From Amoebidium appalachense (Eukaryota > Ichthyosporea): 64,000 nt of DNA. Below the pieces are notes generated by a model that was not told where the DNA came from, made no database searches, and worked only from the letters and a program-made list of their open reading frames with translations. The DNA lies in NCBI GenBank assembly GCA_963693365.1, contig CAVNZM010000005.1:8742001-8806000 (forward strand). The letters run 5' to 3'. Below, in pieces: positions 1 to 10,843 of this stretch (positions within the stretch are counted from its first letter, which is position 1; each line of letters starts with the position of its first letter). The position numbers and the translations under genes are program-made.

Positions 1-358
1 AGGCCAGAGACTTGTCGTGGGGGTAGGGAGCAGGGAGGCCCATGTCGAGGTGGAGCCTGGTGATGGCCGAATTGTAGCCGGTTAAGGAAGAGGCCTGTAC
101 CCCTCGTTGGGCACACCAGGCGAGAAAAAGTTGCACGGTGTGTGGGGAGGCCGGGAGGGAGGACCCGGAGGAGGATTGCAGCCGAGATGCCACACAGAAA
201 TCGATGAACACTTTTTGCACCCGGGAGTAAAAGGCCCGAGAGTCGAGGTTGAGACTCAGGGCCTGGCATTCCTGCAGGGTAGTGGTGGCTCGAAGCAGCT
301 CGGCCGGAGCAAAGTGGGGGGCCAATCTGCCAGTGTTGCTCCGGAACGGGAGATCTGG
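1..358 (-). CDS. tyrosine recombinase of the DIRS-like element, N-terminal part
   Basis: The minus-strand frame is open from the C-run at 359-379 to the window edge, about 119 codons. The peptide has the look of the SAM-like core-binding domain of retrotransposon tyrosine recombinases: a helix with FYSRVQKVFIDFCVASRL, then TVQLFLAWCAQRGVQASSL, then TGYNSAITRLHLDMG. The catalytic R-H-R-Y part would lie outside the window. In DIRS elements this enzyme integrates the circular cDNA without target-site duplication. No ATG is visible. The frame enters from the homopolymer, so it may be fused to, or frameshifted from, the RT ORF, which stops at 380-382 just before the tract. The family is assigned by position and fold-like sequence; the active site is not seen. 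Confidence 0.75.
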
Positions 359-379
359 GGGGGGGGGGGGGGGGGGGGG

Positions 380-2062
380 TTAGCCCAAGGGAAGGGATAG
401 GAACTCGTGGACCCAGGAGGGGAAGGGGCAGGGCTCCGGTTGCAGGGAAGGTCGGAGTCGTCGGGCCCGGGGAAGTTGGTTACGAGAAATGGCATCGGCC
501 AGATGGTTGAGGGGTCCTGGTAGGTAGGATGCCTGTAACGTAAATTGGTATTGCATTTCCATGCGGGTGATGAACCGAATAAGTTTGGCCATCACGGGGT
601 GGGGGGAAGACCGGGAGTGCAGGTCAGACACAGCACCCGTGTTGTCGCATAAAATACGGACATGGTGGGTGGACCAGGAGGGGGCCCAGAGGGCCACGGC
701 GGCTGCGATGGCCAGGAGTTCGATGACGGAAGAACCGAGTTTACCCTCATGAGCATAGAGGGCTTGGGTGGAGGGGGACCAGGGCATGAAGAACCATTGG
801 TCGAGCCAGTGGCCACCTAGACCCACCGATCCGGCAGCATCAGTGGCCAGGGTGGTGTATGTGGGGGGTGTGATGAGGTGCACCCCATTCCATGATGTGA
901 GGAACTGGTGCCATTCGGCTATGTCGGCCCGGGCGGCAGCAGTCAGTCGTATGTGGTGGTGGCCGGCAAGGTGTGGGTGGGTCCGGAGAAGGGCCCATAG
1001 GCGCTGGGAGAAGGCCCTCCCGGGGGGAACCAGCTGGGCACACCAGGTGAGTTTGCCGAGGAGGGACTGGAGGTCCCGAATGGTGATGGTGGGCTTTGGG
1101 TGGGAAGTGAGGTCGAGTAGGTCCGAGAGCTTGGAAGCCGGGATTCGTGCCTCCATGGCGATGGAGTCGAATTCGATACCGATGAAGACGACACGGGTAG
1201 CCGGGCCCTGCATCTTGTCTTCGGAGATGGCAATGTGCAGCTCTCGGCAGAGTTGCAGAAAGGTGGATAGGTGACGTTGGCACTGCTGTTGTGTGGGGGC
1301 GACTATAATCCAGTCGTCTACGTAGTGGCGGATGAGGGTAATACCGTGCTGGTGTGCCAGCCACTGTAGGGTGGCCGCGATCCGTTCCCAGATGGCTGGG
1401 CTAGATTTCAGGCCGAAGGGCAGTCTGGTTTCAACGTAAAAATGCCCTTGCCATTTGAATGCCATTAAGTGGTGGTCTTCCGGTCGGATGGGCATGTGCC
1501 GGAAGGCAGCCTGCACATCTGCCACGGCCATGTAGCAGCCGGGGCCTGCGTCGAGAATGAGTTGGGTGACATCCCGGGCGCGAATGTACTGAAGTTCGTC
1601 GGGGTAGGTGATGCTGTCATTGACACTGCTACCCCGGGGCCAGGAGAGGTGGTGGATTCGACGGTACTTGGGGGGGTTCCCTTTCTTGGTAACGGCGCCG
1701 ATGGGGGAGGAACGGTGGACGGGAAATTCGTCAAAGAATTGGGCCGGGGAGAGGGGGCCGCGCAGGTGGCCGAGGGCGACTTCTTTGGCAATATCCACCG
1801 TGATAGCGGCAGCTGCCTCCGGGGTGGTGGGTAGGTTGGGGCCCACCCGAGAGGTGGAGGGGCCGCGATAGCCGATGTCGACGCCGAATTCGACATCGTG
1901 GAGGAGTTGTGCGGCGAATGGTTGGTCCGGGTAGGAGGCCAGCAGTTCCCGGAGGCGGGAGGTGTCAATGTGGTGCTGGGGCAGCGGGCGGGCCTCCGGG
2001 TCTGAGCCTCGGGGGAAGGGGTGGTTAGCAAGGGTGGTGTACCCTTGGGGAGATCCCGGCAG

Positions 2063-2117
<55 letters not shown>

Positions 2118-2212
2118 CAGGGCCCCGGGGGGTTAGAGTAGGGCAGCTTGGCCCAAGTGAGGGTTGGCAGGGAGGGCAGCGGGGCCCTGTGCAGGGGAAT
2201 GTGCCCGAGCAC
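380..2212 (-). CDS. reverse transcriptase-RNase H of the DIRS-like element
   Basis: About 610 codons. The RT fingers region carries SPIGAVTKKGNPPKYRRIHH followed by a SVNDSI motif, typical of DIRS/Ngaro RTs. The catalytic box is YVDDW (codons at 1313-1324 on the plus coordinates). The RNase H part begins with ATDAAGSVGLGGHW, has ELLAIAAAV and LCDNTGAVSDL, and ends with NHLADAISR, the usual DIRS RNase H signature. It should copy the element RNA to DNA in the nucleus. The N-terminus holds a proline run encoded by a C-tract (2064-2114), so the true start is unclear: the furthest start is a GTG at 2212, and translation may begin after the tract. The frame ends at TAA 380-382, directly before a second C-tract and the recombinase frame. 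Confidence 0.9.
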
Positions 2213-2515
2213 GCGGGGGTGTGGGCGGACACAGCGGTAGAAGAAAGGGGGGGGGGGGAGGGAGTGCTAGGTGAGTGTAAGGGGGGGGGAGGCTCGTGGG
2301 ATGGGGGGGGGGGGGAGTAAAATTATGTGCAGTGGCCAGAATAAACGTCTTTGTGTAGGGACATTTATTCTTGACGCGCGCGGGCGCCGTAGTTGGCCTG
2401 CGAAATTTTGTACTCAGCCCTATTGGCCCGTTCTCCCGAGCTCCGTTTCCCTGTACTCGTGTGTCCTAGCTCCTAACCCCTATGTTCTAGCTGTGTGTGT
2501 GGGTGTGCGCGTAGA
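2213..2515. other. G-rich spacer between gag and RT frames
   Basis: This 300-bp stretch has several G8-G12 runs (2250-2316) and no protein-like frame. On the element's sense strand these are C-runs, the same polarity seen in cellular introns of this window. It could be an untranslated spacer or a region of ribosomal reinitiation. Confidence 0.4.
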
Positions 2516-3685
2516 CTAGGCATTGTGCTTGCAGTCTTTGCGGGGGTGTGTGCCAGAGCAGAGCGGGCACACGTGGGAGAAGGGGCAGGGCTGCTTAGCG
2601 CAGGACCGACCGTTAATGTGGAAATTCCTGCAGTGCGTCGCGGGTAGATCCACGGGTCGGGCCGGTTTGGCCGGGCCGGGTTGCGGGCCAGGGCGGTTAG
2701 GGGTGTGACCCCCGCCGGGCTTGTGGGGCGGCTTAAAGCCGTCAAGACCACAGCCGGGCTTGGGGTACATGGGGCAGGCCGCGCTGGGGTGGTCGGGGAA
2801 GCCACAGCGCTGACATGCGTCCTGGATGAGCAGGGTGGGTGGCAGGAGGAGATCCTGGTGGAGTTGGGCGAGCAGGTTGGGGCACTCGATCGGAGCCCGA
2901 CCCTGCTGGTGGGCCACGGTGCGGGCGTATACGTCATAGTTGTGGATCTGGGCCCACGGGTATCGGGTGCTGAGGCGAGTGATGTGCTGAGTCCAAAGTA
3001 CGTCTTTGTCCGTGGGAAGGCCGAGGTGGTGCTTGGCGGCCATGTAATGGGTCCAAGCTTGGATCCAAATGACGAGTGAACGCAGGGGAACGGGTTTGTC
3101 TTGGCGAAAAGTCTCGATGCTGCCGTCGTCGGCCATGCGCAGATGCTGACCTTTCTTGGATGGGGCCAGGAGGGCGGCGGGGGTGAACTTATACAGGTCG
3201 ACGAAACGATTGGCGCGCAAATCTGCCAGCACATCCGCGGGGGGAAGCGGGAGTGTGCCCGGCTGAATGTCGCCAGTGTTCTCACCTGTGATGGGGGGCG
3301 CGGGCAGGGCAGGCAGGTCAAGGTCAGGGCCGAGATGCAGCCCCGGGGAAACCTCCCCGGGTGTGGAGGGCGCGGCGGGGGGCGCGGGAGGGTCGCGGTT
3401 GGTGAGAGCAGCCAGGACGCCAGCCATCTGGGTGCTGATGGCGGTGAGGGCGGCCAGGACGGCGTCTTGAGAAGTCATCTGCGGGGACGGCGGGGCCTGA
3501 GGGGGGACTTCAGGGGTGGAGGGGAGAGTAGCCGGCGGGTCCGGGTCCGTGGTGGTATGGGCCGCTGGAGGCGCGTCAGTGTCCGCGGGAGCGTTGGTCA
3601 GCCTGTGGCGGAGGTCGCTGCGGGTCAGGCGCTTAGGTGCCGCGGCAGGGGCGGCGGCTGAGGCCTGGCGCTTTTTCGGCGGCAT
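2516..3685 (-). CDS. Gag-like zinc-knuckle protein of the DIRS-like element
   Basis: 389 codons starting at ATG 3685, with a basic N-terminus (MPPKKRQASAAAPAAAPKR) and a Pro/Ala-rich segment up to about residue 150. The middle is globular and tryptophan-containing. The C-terminus has a CX2CX4HX4C knuckle (CQRCGFPDHPSAAC), then a CCCH-type finger ending CPFSH, and a final CPLCSGTHPRKDC knuckle. DIRS Gag proteins commonly end with this finger arrangement. It would package the element RNA. About 300 bp of G-rich DNA separates it from the RT frame. Upstream lie AT-rich sequence and two 43-bp repeats that may hold the promoter. Confidence 0.82.
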   Translation of the reverse strand: MPPKKRQASAAAPAAAPKRLTRSDLRHRLTNAPADTDAPPAAHTTTDPDPPATLPSTPEVPPQAPPSPQMTSQDAVLAALTAISTQMAGVLAALTNRDPPAPPAAPSTPGEVSPGLHLGPDLDLPALPAPPITGENTGDIQPGTLPLPPADVLADLRANRFVDLYKFTPAALLAPSKKGQHLRMADDGSIETFRQDKPVPLRSLVIWIQAWTHYMAAKHHLGLPTDKDVLWTQHITRLSTRYPWAQIHNYDVYARTVAHQQGRAPIECPNLLAQLHQDLLLPPTLLIQDACQRCGFPDHPSAACPMYPKPGCGLDGFKPPHKPGGGHTPNRPGPQPGPAKPARPVDLPATHCRNFHINGRSCAKQPCPFSHVCPLCSGTHPRKDCKHNA

Positions 3686-3834
3686 GCTGACCGGCGTAGG
3701 GAAAGATAGGGAGAATGAAAAGGAGTGAAAAGGAATATATAGCTGTAAGGCTGTGGATGCTAAACACAGAAGATGTGTTTGTAGCTTGCTGATCTGCTAA
3801 AAACTGTCGTGCTTATATACCTAAGCCTACCGAT

Positions 3835-3920
3835 CTGAACCAATCAAAAATCGATCTAGTGATATGTGAAATCTGATCCGAGCCAATCATAACTCGGTCT
3901 AGTGATCTGTGGTATCTGAT
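3835..3920. repeat. two 43-bp tandem repeats with CCAAT motifs
   Basis: Copies at 3835-3877 and 3878-3920 align without gaps. Both contain a CCAATCA core, then TCTAGTGAT, and end with ATCTGAT. A TATATA-like stretch lies at 3733-3739 and another at 3814-3818, between the repeats and the gag start at 3685. The block may therefore be the promoter of the retrotransposon; this is inferred from position only. Confidence 0.6.
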
Positions 3921-4045
3921 GTTTTGACTGGCTAATAGGTGCCCGTGTGCGGGCAGCCAACCGCTAACTGCTAAAACACGAAATGAAGCCTACATGGTTA
4001 TGTTGGTATTGAACACCCATCCTACGTGTTTACCCAGAAAAATAT

Positions 4046-4874
4046 TTATGTCAATAATTTCCACAAATAAAACCTAACCTGAGCCCCTCCATCGAGCGAA
4101 GCAACAGCCTTCAACTTACCATCAGCTAACCATACGTCTATATAATGCCGGCTAAAACCAACTAAATCCTCCTCCAATTCGTGCAACACATCATCACTCA
4201 CACCCAGTCCCTGCCCACAAAGACTCACACCCTCGATACCTACGTGCAACATACCTACCTGTGGTGCCTGCACGGGTGGGGTGGGGTGTGTATGTGATGT
4301 GGGTGGTGGTGGAGTGTGTGTGTGTGGTGTGTGGGTGGGTGGTGCCACGTGTGTGTTTGGTGTATGTGTGGGTGTGTGTGTGGGTGTAGGTGTGTCTGCA
4401 ACCGTCGTATGTTGTTGTGGTGGTGTGTTTCTACGTGTCTGTGCCTTCCCCCCACTTCCCCCTTTACTCGTGTGTCTCCCCCCCCCTCCCGGGAACATTG
4501 GCACAGAAACCCCCTCCGGTGTGGTTAGAACAAACACCGGGTTGGGACAAGAAACACCGAGACCATCCACCTGTGGCTGGGGAACCTCCCCCAACCACAA
4601 AACATTCACACCATTCATACCTTTGGTAGAGTCACCCCACAAACATTCATGCCATACCACCTCGACGCTGTCTTGAGGACCCACGACGATGCCCCTCGTC
4701 GAACTGCTGCTGTTGTCCGCTACGTCCACCACGCCCACGACAGCTGGTGTTTGAGTGTAAACTAAAAGCTGTCGTGTTTCTGACGTCTAGTGTGTGAACC
4801 TGTGGTATCTGTGTGTGTATGGCGCTATCCTCCGCTGCCAACGCGTAGAACATATCTACGTTGAACTTAGCCAT
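4046..4874 (-). pseudogene. unrecognised intronless gene with a frame break
   Basis: A good start context (CACCATGG, A at 4874) opens a frame beginning MAKFNVDMFYALAAEDSAIH. Near 4740 the protein-like reading moves to the next frame, giving VVGVVDVADNSSSS, then EVVWHECLWGDSTKGMNG, a His/Thr/Pro-rich middle, and a globular C-terminus ending in RFYLWKLLT before TAA at 4046. The first frame closes after an Arg/Gly stretch at 4647. The shift is one base (or minus two), and no GT-AG intron fits between the parts. The gene may be decayed, carry a sequencing error, or use recoding. I recognise no family. The low-complexity middle overlaps a GT-rich tract. Confidence 0.5.
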
Positions 4875-5172
4875 GGTGTTGTGTGTGCCCTACTCGTGTG
4901 GTTGTTTTTGTGTATTTTTTTTTTGTTGTGTTTCTAAGGTGTAGCAACAGCCCAGAAGGAACTGTCACCGTGTTTACCTAGCGCGAAAAACCGCACTAAA
5001 AGAAAAGGTGTAGCTTGTCGTATCCTAACGTGTATGTACTAAGAGACGCGGCACTCTACTAAGTGTACACACACGGAAAGGAACGAACGTGTACTGACTG
5101 TAAAGTTTATTAAGACCAGGCTCCGGCGGGCAAACGTAGGTCCGAACGGAATGAGGCTAAGTCGCAACTGAG
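4875..5172. other. AT-rich intergenic segment, possible promoter
   Basis: There is no protein-like frame. A TTTATTAAG block near 5105-5113 (minus-strand sense CTTAATAAA) lies about 230 bp upstream of the minus-strand start at 4874 and could be its TATA element. Nothing else is recognised. Confidence 0.3.
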
Positions 5173-5650
5173 GCCATCAAGGCCGTGCCCTACAAGATCA
5201 TCATCACCTGGCCCCCCTACGATGCCACATTCCGTACATTCCGATCTAACTTTATCGTGCGCCTGCATGAGCTAAGTCGATCGGCTCACACTAATATATT
5301 TATCCAAGTCTCACCCCTCTCCCTTCCCCTAGTGGCACCGCAGAGTCTAATTCTACATTTCATACTATCCCCTCCCCCCCCTCCCTCCCCCCTTTCCTCT
5401 ACATCGAAATATATAAATACGTTTGGCAGCATATACTATCAAAACTTGCCAATATTTACAAAGGGCTTCTGCCCGAACTTATCACATTCCAAAGTCCTCC
5501 TATGATCTATCCTACACACTAATTAGAATTCTATTGGTTGGCTGCCCCGGCTGACGTGGTCCTGCCCTGCGCCGGCAGAGGCAAGATGCACACGCAGCTG
5601 TACAGCTATCTTGAGGCCCCGGACTTGATCTTGATGATCCGTGGACCCGG
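5173..5650 (+). CDS. two candidate exons of an unrecognised gene
   Basis: Candidate exon 5173-5307 (45 codons, phase 0 at both ends) follows an AACTGAG acceptor. It has a protein-like composition, with KAVPYKIIITWPPYDATF and FIVRLHELSRSAHTNIF. A second GC-rich block from about 5527, after an ACTAATTAG acceptor, can be read as LAAPADVVLPCAGRGKMH then QLYSYLEAPDLILMI. It ends at a GTGGAC donor at 5651 that is followed 14 nt later by C-runs, the donor pattern seen elsewhere in this window. The phases of the two blocks do not agree in the best reading, so they may belong to separate genes or an exon may be missing. No family recognised. Confidence 0.3.
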
Positions 5651-5956
5651 GCCACCCCCCCCCCCCCCCCCCCGCTCCCCCCCCCCCCCCCCCCTGATCT
5701 CGATCGTAGACTTAGGTTGATCTGCTGAGACGGATTAGTATTTGTCAGGTTTTCTCCCGTCACGTGTGACTTAGTTCCCAACCTTCCCAAGGCTCCCCCC
5801 CCCCCCCCCTCCCAGAGCTCTCTAAGCCCTCACCTCCCCCCTCCACTCCTGAAGTTCCCCCTCCCTGGCCCCGGTCCCTCTAAGTAGTAATTCCATCACA
5901 TCCTCCCACCAATCCTCCCCCATCAATTCATTTCGTCATTGGAGGTGCGCTGTAAC

Positions 5957-6136
5957 ATGACAACCGTACTGTGCTGCTGCTGTCCTCCACGTCCACAACG
6001 CCCACGACCGCCGTGTCCACCCCGGCCGCCACCGCGGCCACCTAGGAAGCCAAAGCCCCCTCGGCCAGAGATTAGAGAGCTGCAGCTGGCCGACGGCCTG
6101 GGAGAGCTCAGCAACCCGGCCTGCTTGACCAACACA
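5957..6136 (+). CDS. first exon of an unrecognised Pro/Arg/Cys-rich protein
   Basis: ATG at 5957 opens 60 codons ending at a strong donor (ACA|GTGAGT at 6137). The peptide begins MTTVLCCCCPPRPQRPRPP, is Pro/Arg-rich to about residue 43, then acidic-helical (EIRELQLADGLGELSN). A CCAAT motif lies upstream (5912). The four-cysteine/proline block closely matches DNA at 4703-4740, suggesting an old local duplication. Downstream exons were not found. The opposite strand also reads as a Gly/Arg-rich frame, so direction rests on the donor and the ATG. Confidence 0.45.
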
Positions 6137-6278
6137 GTGAGTGCATCTGGCTGTTCACCCCTTTTTCTTCCTCCTTTTCCCCTTTCTTTCCACTTGCTCT
6201 CTTCTTCTTATCCACCTCCATCATCTCCTTCCTATCCCTCTTGTTAAACTTCACCTCATGCATAGCAAGCAAGTGACG

Positions 6279-6590
6279 TTAAACATGCAGCACCACCTCA
6301 TCAACGTTAACATCATCATGCTCCCCAAACATACGTGCAGTGTCTGTGTTCACAGAGAGAGCCTTACGTGCAAACTCGAACTTTTCCCTAGCACTCACGT
6401 CACCAGCCAACTCACAAAAATCTTCAAAGACCCTAATATGATAGAACACATAATGGGAGAAATTGTAAACTTTACAATGTTGGGTAATCCACAACAGCCT
6501 ATATATATAGTTGTCTGTATAGTAAAATGCTAGGACCGGTAGGTGCAACTTCCCATGAAATGGGAATGATTTACTGATGTCAAAAGGCAA
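6279..6590 (-). CDS. hypothetical protein of about 100 residues, or its C-terminus
   Basis: The minus-strand frame 6590-6279 has normal amino-acid composition. Its part from LWITQHCKVYNFSHYVF to FGEHDDVNVDEVVLHV looks like real protein. The start is uncertain because the first dozen residues lie over repetitive DNA. A 43-bp stretch encoding KVYNFSHY recurs at 34586-34628 in plus orientation. That suggests a fragment of a dispersed element rather than a single-copy gene. No domain recognised. Confidence 0.35.
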   Translation of the reverse strand: MPFDISKSFPFHGKLHLPVLAFYYTDNYIYRLLWITQHCKVYNFSHYVFYHIRVFEDFCELAGDVSAREKFEFARKALSVNTDTARMFGEHDDVNVDEVVLHV

Positions 6591-7049
6591 TCGGCAAACA
6601 CGGAGGCAAGATGCAAAGGGAAGGGAAGGGAAGGAAACACCAGTCGAACGCCGTCATTATAGCTCATCTCAGGTTTAAACCAAAACCCTGCCGGCACTGC
6701 CGGCAGAACACACCTGCCTTCCAATCTTATTAAATGGACCGATTTCATATATGTACACAGGGAACCGGAGAATTATTCTAGCCGGCTTAGATACAAGCAA
6801 AATCGGCAGACAGGCCTGTGGTTTACCGTTTTCGATAGATCATACATGAGCTAACACATGCTTACATGCTTGCCGCGCGCCTATTTGTGCTTACAGGGTT
6901 ACCAGGAAGACCATGCAGTGTGCCAAATTTCACGAACCAACACCTGAAAATAAGAAGGGAAAACATGTGTCTGGAGATTGGGACAAGCAGAAGAGAAATG
7001 GATAACGGACTCAGAACGAACGTCTATGGAATATAAAATCATGGTCAGG

Positions 7050-7275
7050 GGACTCTGAGAGTCTAATCCCCCCTGCAAGACACCATCAAAATGTACTCAT
7101 ATGAAGAAGGTAAAACACATTCCCTGGACTCTGAGAGTCTACTTCTCCCTGCAGACACCATCGTAACGCACTCATAAGTAGAAAGAAAAACAGACTTCAT
7201 GGATTCTGAGAGTCCATTTCCTAGAGCAGAACATACTAATCAACCACATATTGTAAATGCTCAAAATATCGACCA
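7050..7275. repeat. three 75-76 bp tandem units, each starting with a palindrome
   Basis: Units begin at 7050, 7126 and 7201, each with GGAYTCTGAGAGTCY, a near-perfect 15-bp palindrome. The first two units align well to their ends (CCCTGCA, CACCAT, ACTCAT blocks); the third diverges after about 30 bp. The same palindrome occurs at 19440 and 34367, on both sides of the large gene at 19.6-33.6 kb. Confidence 0.7.
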
Positions 7276-7983
7276 GACTTTGAAAGTACGGGGTGGTTTT
7301 GTATATGAAGTACACTGGGACCGTTTGAATTCATCGAAAGAAAACAGACAACACAACACACACGAGTACTCCAACATTTAATTAAGACATACTACGAAAT
7401 TTCCAAGGTGTCCGTTCCTACAAGCAAAAATAAAATTTGCCGAAATATATTCATAACAAGAAGAATCTCTCATTCATATAAGGTCGTTTAACACAATGGA
7501 GAGGCCAGGACTCTTTGTCGTAAGTCAACATATCTACACCGTGGAGGCAGTTTGCTATAACGAAGTATGCCAATTACGATTTCATTCCAAGGATAGCAAT
7601 ACCATACGCATTCGTGTGAAGGTCTATTGACGGTCATTCGAGTTATAACAGACACCATACAGAATATTACTATCCCTTGCGAGGGTTTCCGAAGGATGGT
7701 ATTTTTTTCTTGATGCTGTATATGGGTACCCTTGGTCGTTTTGCGGGGACTGGCACCTCCGTAGATGCTCGGCGCTTGTGTGTTTGTCCTGATGGGTAAC
7801 GATACAACTTTAGTTACAACCAACCCTCAAAAATTCCTGCATACGTGCTTCATGAATTTCACACACACACTCACACAAGCTTTCTCTCTGTCACTCTCTC
7901 TCTTGCTGTCTATCTCTATCTCTATCTCCCTCTCTATCATCATCTCTTCTCCCCCTCTCACTCGCTGTCGCTCTCTCCCCCCC

Positions 7984-8040
<57 letters not shown>

Positions 8041-8318
8041 CTCTCCCCCCCCCCCCCCCCCCTCCCCTCCCCCGTCTCTCTCTCTCCCTCTTAGCCCTAC
8101 CTCCCTATCTCCGAATCTCCCTATTTCACTCGGACATGCAAATGCACATACACTGCACAGAAAATGGATGGGGGGTACCTGTTACTCGAGGCAAAGAGAA
8201 CCAGTCTCAGGTATGGGGGGGGGGGGCTCGGAATATCCCCTCACATAGATCAGTAAAGATTGTATAATACAGGTTACTTCTCACGGACAAAAAGATAAAG
8301 GAAATAATTAGTTGGTTC

Positions 8319-8321
<3 letters not shown>
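7276..8321. other. non-coding stretch with a CT/C microsatellite
   Basis: No convincing frame is seen. A CT-rich array runs from about 7876 to 8035, followed by C- and CT-runs to 8091. A minus-strand frame of 111 codons (7823-7488) has no recognisable motif and is left out. Confidence 0.4.
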
Positions 8322-8358
<37 letters not shown>

Positions 8359-8639
8359 GGCTCCCTCGGGACCCGTAAGCTGTTTTTTGTGTGTGTTTGT
8401 TTTTTTGCCTGTCTAGCAAAATAAAAAGTTATGGTCTAACTTTGCCGACTCATTAGTATAGCGCCACAGAGAAAGACCAATAATTTATTGGCATGGCGGC
8501 ATCTAAAAAAGAAGCCAAAAGGGTGCCAGGGGAGAAGGGGAGAGAGAGGGGAGGGGGGAGAGGTGAGGAGGGGAAGAGGTGGAGGCAGCAGAGCGGACGA
8601 CCCAAAAGAGCCGCAAGGAACCAGTCCATCTCTGACCAA

Positions 8640-10843
8640 GCGGGAACGATAAATAAGTCTAATAAAGGATGGAGGTTTTTTAAAAATATTAGCCGGAAAG
8701 CTAACCGCTACGAGCCAACTCTACCCTCTTTTCGACCATATGGGGAAACATAACACCAACAGAATCAACCGGAACACCAAGATTTTTATTCTGGAACTAA
8801 GGTACAGGTTAGATGATAATGTAAATTGTAATTTTAGCTATATCAGGTACAAGAACACCACATTTTCTATGTTAAGGATCATAAGGTTTGCCTTGCACCA
8901 CTCTGACACTACATCGAACAATCTTTGCAGGCGTCTAGGGGTACGGGCAAGGAGGGACAGATCATCAGCATAGAGAAGTGCAGGCGGAAAGTTATTAATA
9001 GGGTCATCGTTTTCGGCGTAAATCTGACAGCCAAATCATCTATAAATAGGTTAAACAAAAAGGGGCTAAGCAATGAACCCTGCAAGAGACCTCTAGTACG
9101 AGCAAAACCATATGAAAGATGCCCATTAACCACAGCTCTACCATAGGTTTGAGACAAGAGTGCTTCTAACAGAACACCAATGCAGTGTGGTACACCCCGT
9201 GCAGCAAGCTTTTCCCATAGGAGACCAGGGGAGACAGATCGTAAGCAGTTTTCCAATCAATAAAGCCAACATATTGTGCACCAACTTGCATAGAATCTGC
9301 AGTGCCATATTTGAACATAACATGAATTTTTTTACGAAAAGCGGATGGCATGGGTGTATGTGAAGAATAGATTGAAACCTAGGGTGATGTGCAAATAACC
9401 TAAGTAAGCAAGCTTCAAAGAATCTACGAACAACCTGGGTTAGTGTAATGGGGCGAAAGGATGATATGGGGCCCTCAGAGTCCTTCTTAACTATGGGGAT
9501 CACTAAGGTATCTAACCAAGATGACGGGACATGTCCACATTTAACACACCAAGAAAGAGAGAGCTAACATATAGTAAGATCAGGTTTAATAGCACGATCA
9601 CTTCCTTTTGTGGGTAGGAGGGAACAAGGATTTTAAGAAACCCAGCAGGGAGTCCATCAGGTCCACAAGACTTACTAGAGCTATAACTAGATATCACAGA
9701 CCATATGGCATCGGGACTGAAAAAGGGAGGATCGATTCTATGGGGATAGATGGGTCTACAGGCCACACAATGGGTTTCTGAGCGGGGGTCCTATCTTTAA
9801 ACAGTTCCGAGAAAACTTACAGAGTCTATGAGGGGGCTCCAGTGGTATCACCAATAATACGAGCAGGGGGGCCAAATCGATCATACTAGCAAGCCGGCGC
9901 AAGCTTTCCTTTTGAGACAGGGGCACCTAGTCTAGCGGGAGTGGTGTTTGGTAACAAGAGAGCACGGGATATTCCTTCCTACCACCGCCAGCATAATCAC
10001 CGAGATCTATCAAATCATCAACAATAAATTAGTCAGTATTAGTACGAATGAATCTGGCCTGGCTGTCAGATTCTAATAGGCGCATATATATAGGGTGTTT
10101 CGTAGCATAGCATACACATACATCAACTCTACCCCACTGTGACTTAAGCTGGGATAGACGGAGGCGAAAGGTGGGAGGGGGAGGGGGAGCAGATCAAGGG
10201 AGATCTTAGGTAGGAAAAGGATAGGAGAGTGGTCAGATGACCTAGAGAGGTTAGGAGGGAGAGAGAGTTTGACATGGTTGATGGCCAAAAGGCCACTCCC
10301 CAGTCGGTGTTGTGGGCATGGGATTTTGAGGGAACCGCAAAGTGTGACTTTGGACATACCTTGCTAAGGGATAGCACGCTCCGGGGCTAGATGGGTACCC
10401 GACACTCACTTGCAGTGTGTCTGTGTGGTGGAGTCGCGTTAAATCACCTAAAATAACAGTGGACATTGGTAACTGTGACAACTCGTGAGTCAATCGACAA
10501 CCGACATAGATGGTGGGTAATATACAAAAGTAAAAACATTAGAAAGAACTCTATAAAACCGAGAATTCCGTTTTTGCTACCGGTTTGCACTTCACTCTCA
10601 GTGTGGTGCGGCAAGTACAATAATGCCTCGGTTTTTCGCGTAACCGGGGTGTGTGGATGTGTCGACCAATGTAGAGTTGAATTTGTGGTGGTTTTTAAAC
10701 TGTGTTTCGCAAATCACTGTAAACGTGTGGTTGTTTGTCTGTTGTTGTATGTAGCTGATTTTATCGTCGAGTGTCCCGGGGGGGAGGCCCTTTTGGGGGC
10801 CCAGTGTCCGAGCATTCCAGAAGAAGAAGGATAAATTAGGCAT
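8640..10843 (-). pseudogene. LINE ORF2: AP-endonuclease and reverse transcriptase, frameshifted
   Basis: The endonuclease N-terminus is read at 10843-10598 (SFFFWNARTLGPQKG, then ICETQF). A GDL..RLHH block lies near 10430, and a SRSSDHSPILFL block (the SDH motif) near 10240. RT blocks follow: IPIVKK and SFRPITLTQVV (about 9500-9430), YVGFIDWKTAYD (about 9270), GLLQGSLLSPFLFNLFIDDL (about 9060), and the catalytic LYADDLSLLAR at 8961-8972. These blocks fall in different frames with stops between them, so ORF2 is dead. One shift just after WKTAYD is a single-base deletion, shown by the related fragment at 17145-17275 that keeps the base. Sequence down to about 8640 still resembles the region after the RT. 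Confidence 0.85.

Larger units (their letters stand above)
1..3920 (-). mobile_element. DIRS-like retrotransposon, 3' end beyond the window
   Basis: Three consecutive minus-strand frames give the DIRS order: Gag with zinc knuckles (3685-2516), RT-RNase H (2212-380), then the N-terminal part of a tyrosine recombinase (about 358-1) running off the window edge. No aspartic protease or DDE integrase is seen, which fits DIRS rather than Ty3/Ty1. The element is GC-rich compared with the AT-rich flank beyond 3.7 kb. Terminal repeats cannot be judged because the 3' end is missing. The right boundary is a guess, placed after the 43-bp repeats upstream of gag. All three frames are open, so the copy looks young, apart from long C-runs at the ORF junctions that may be length-variable. 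Confidence 0.82.
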
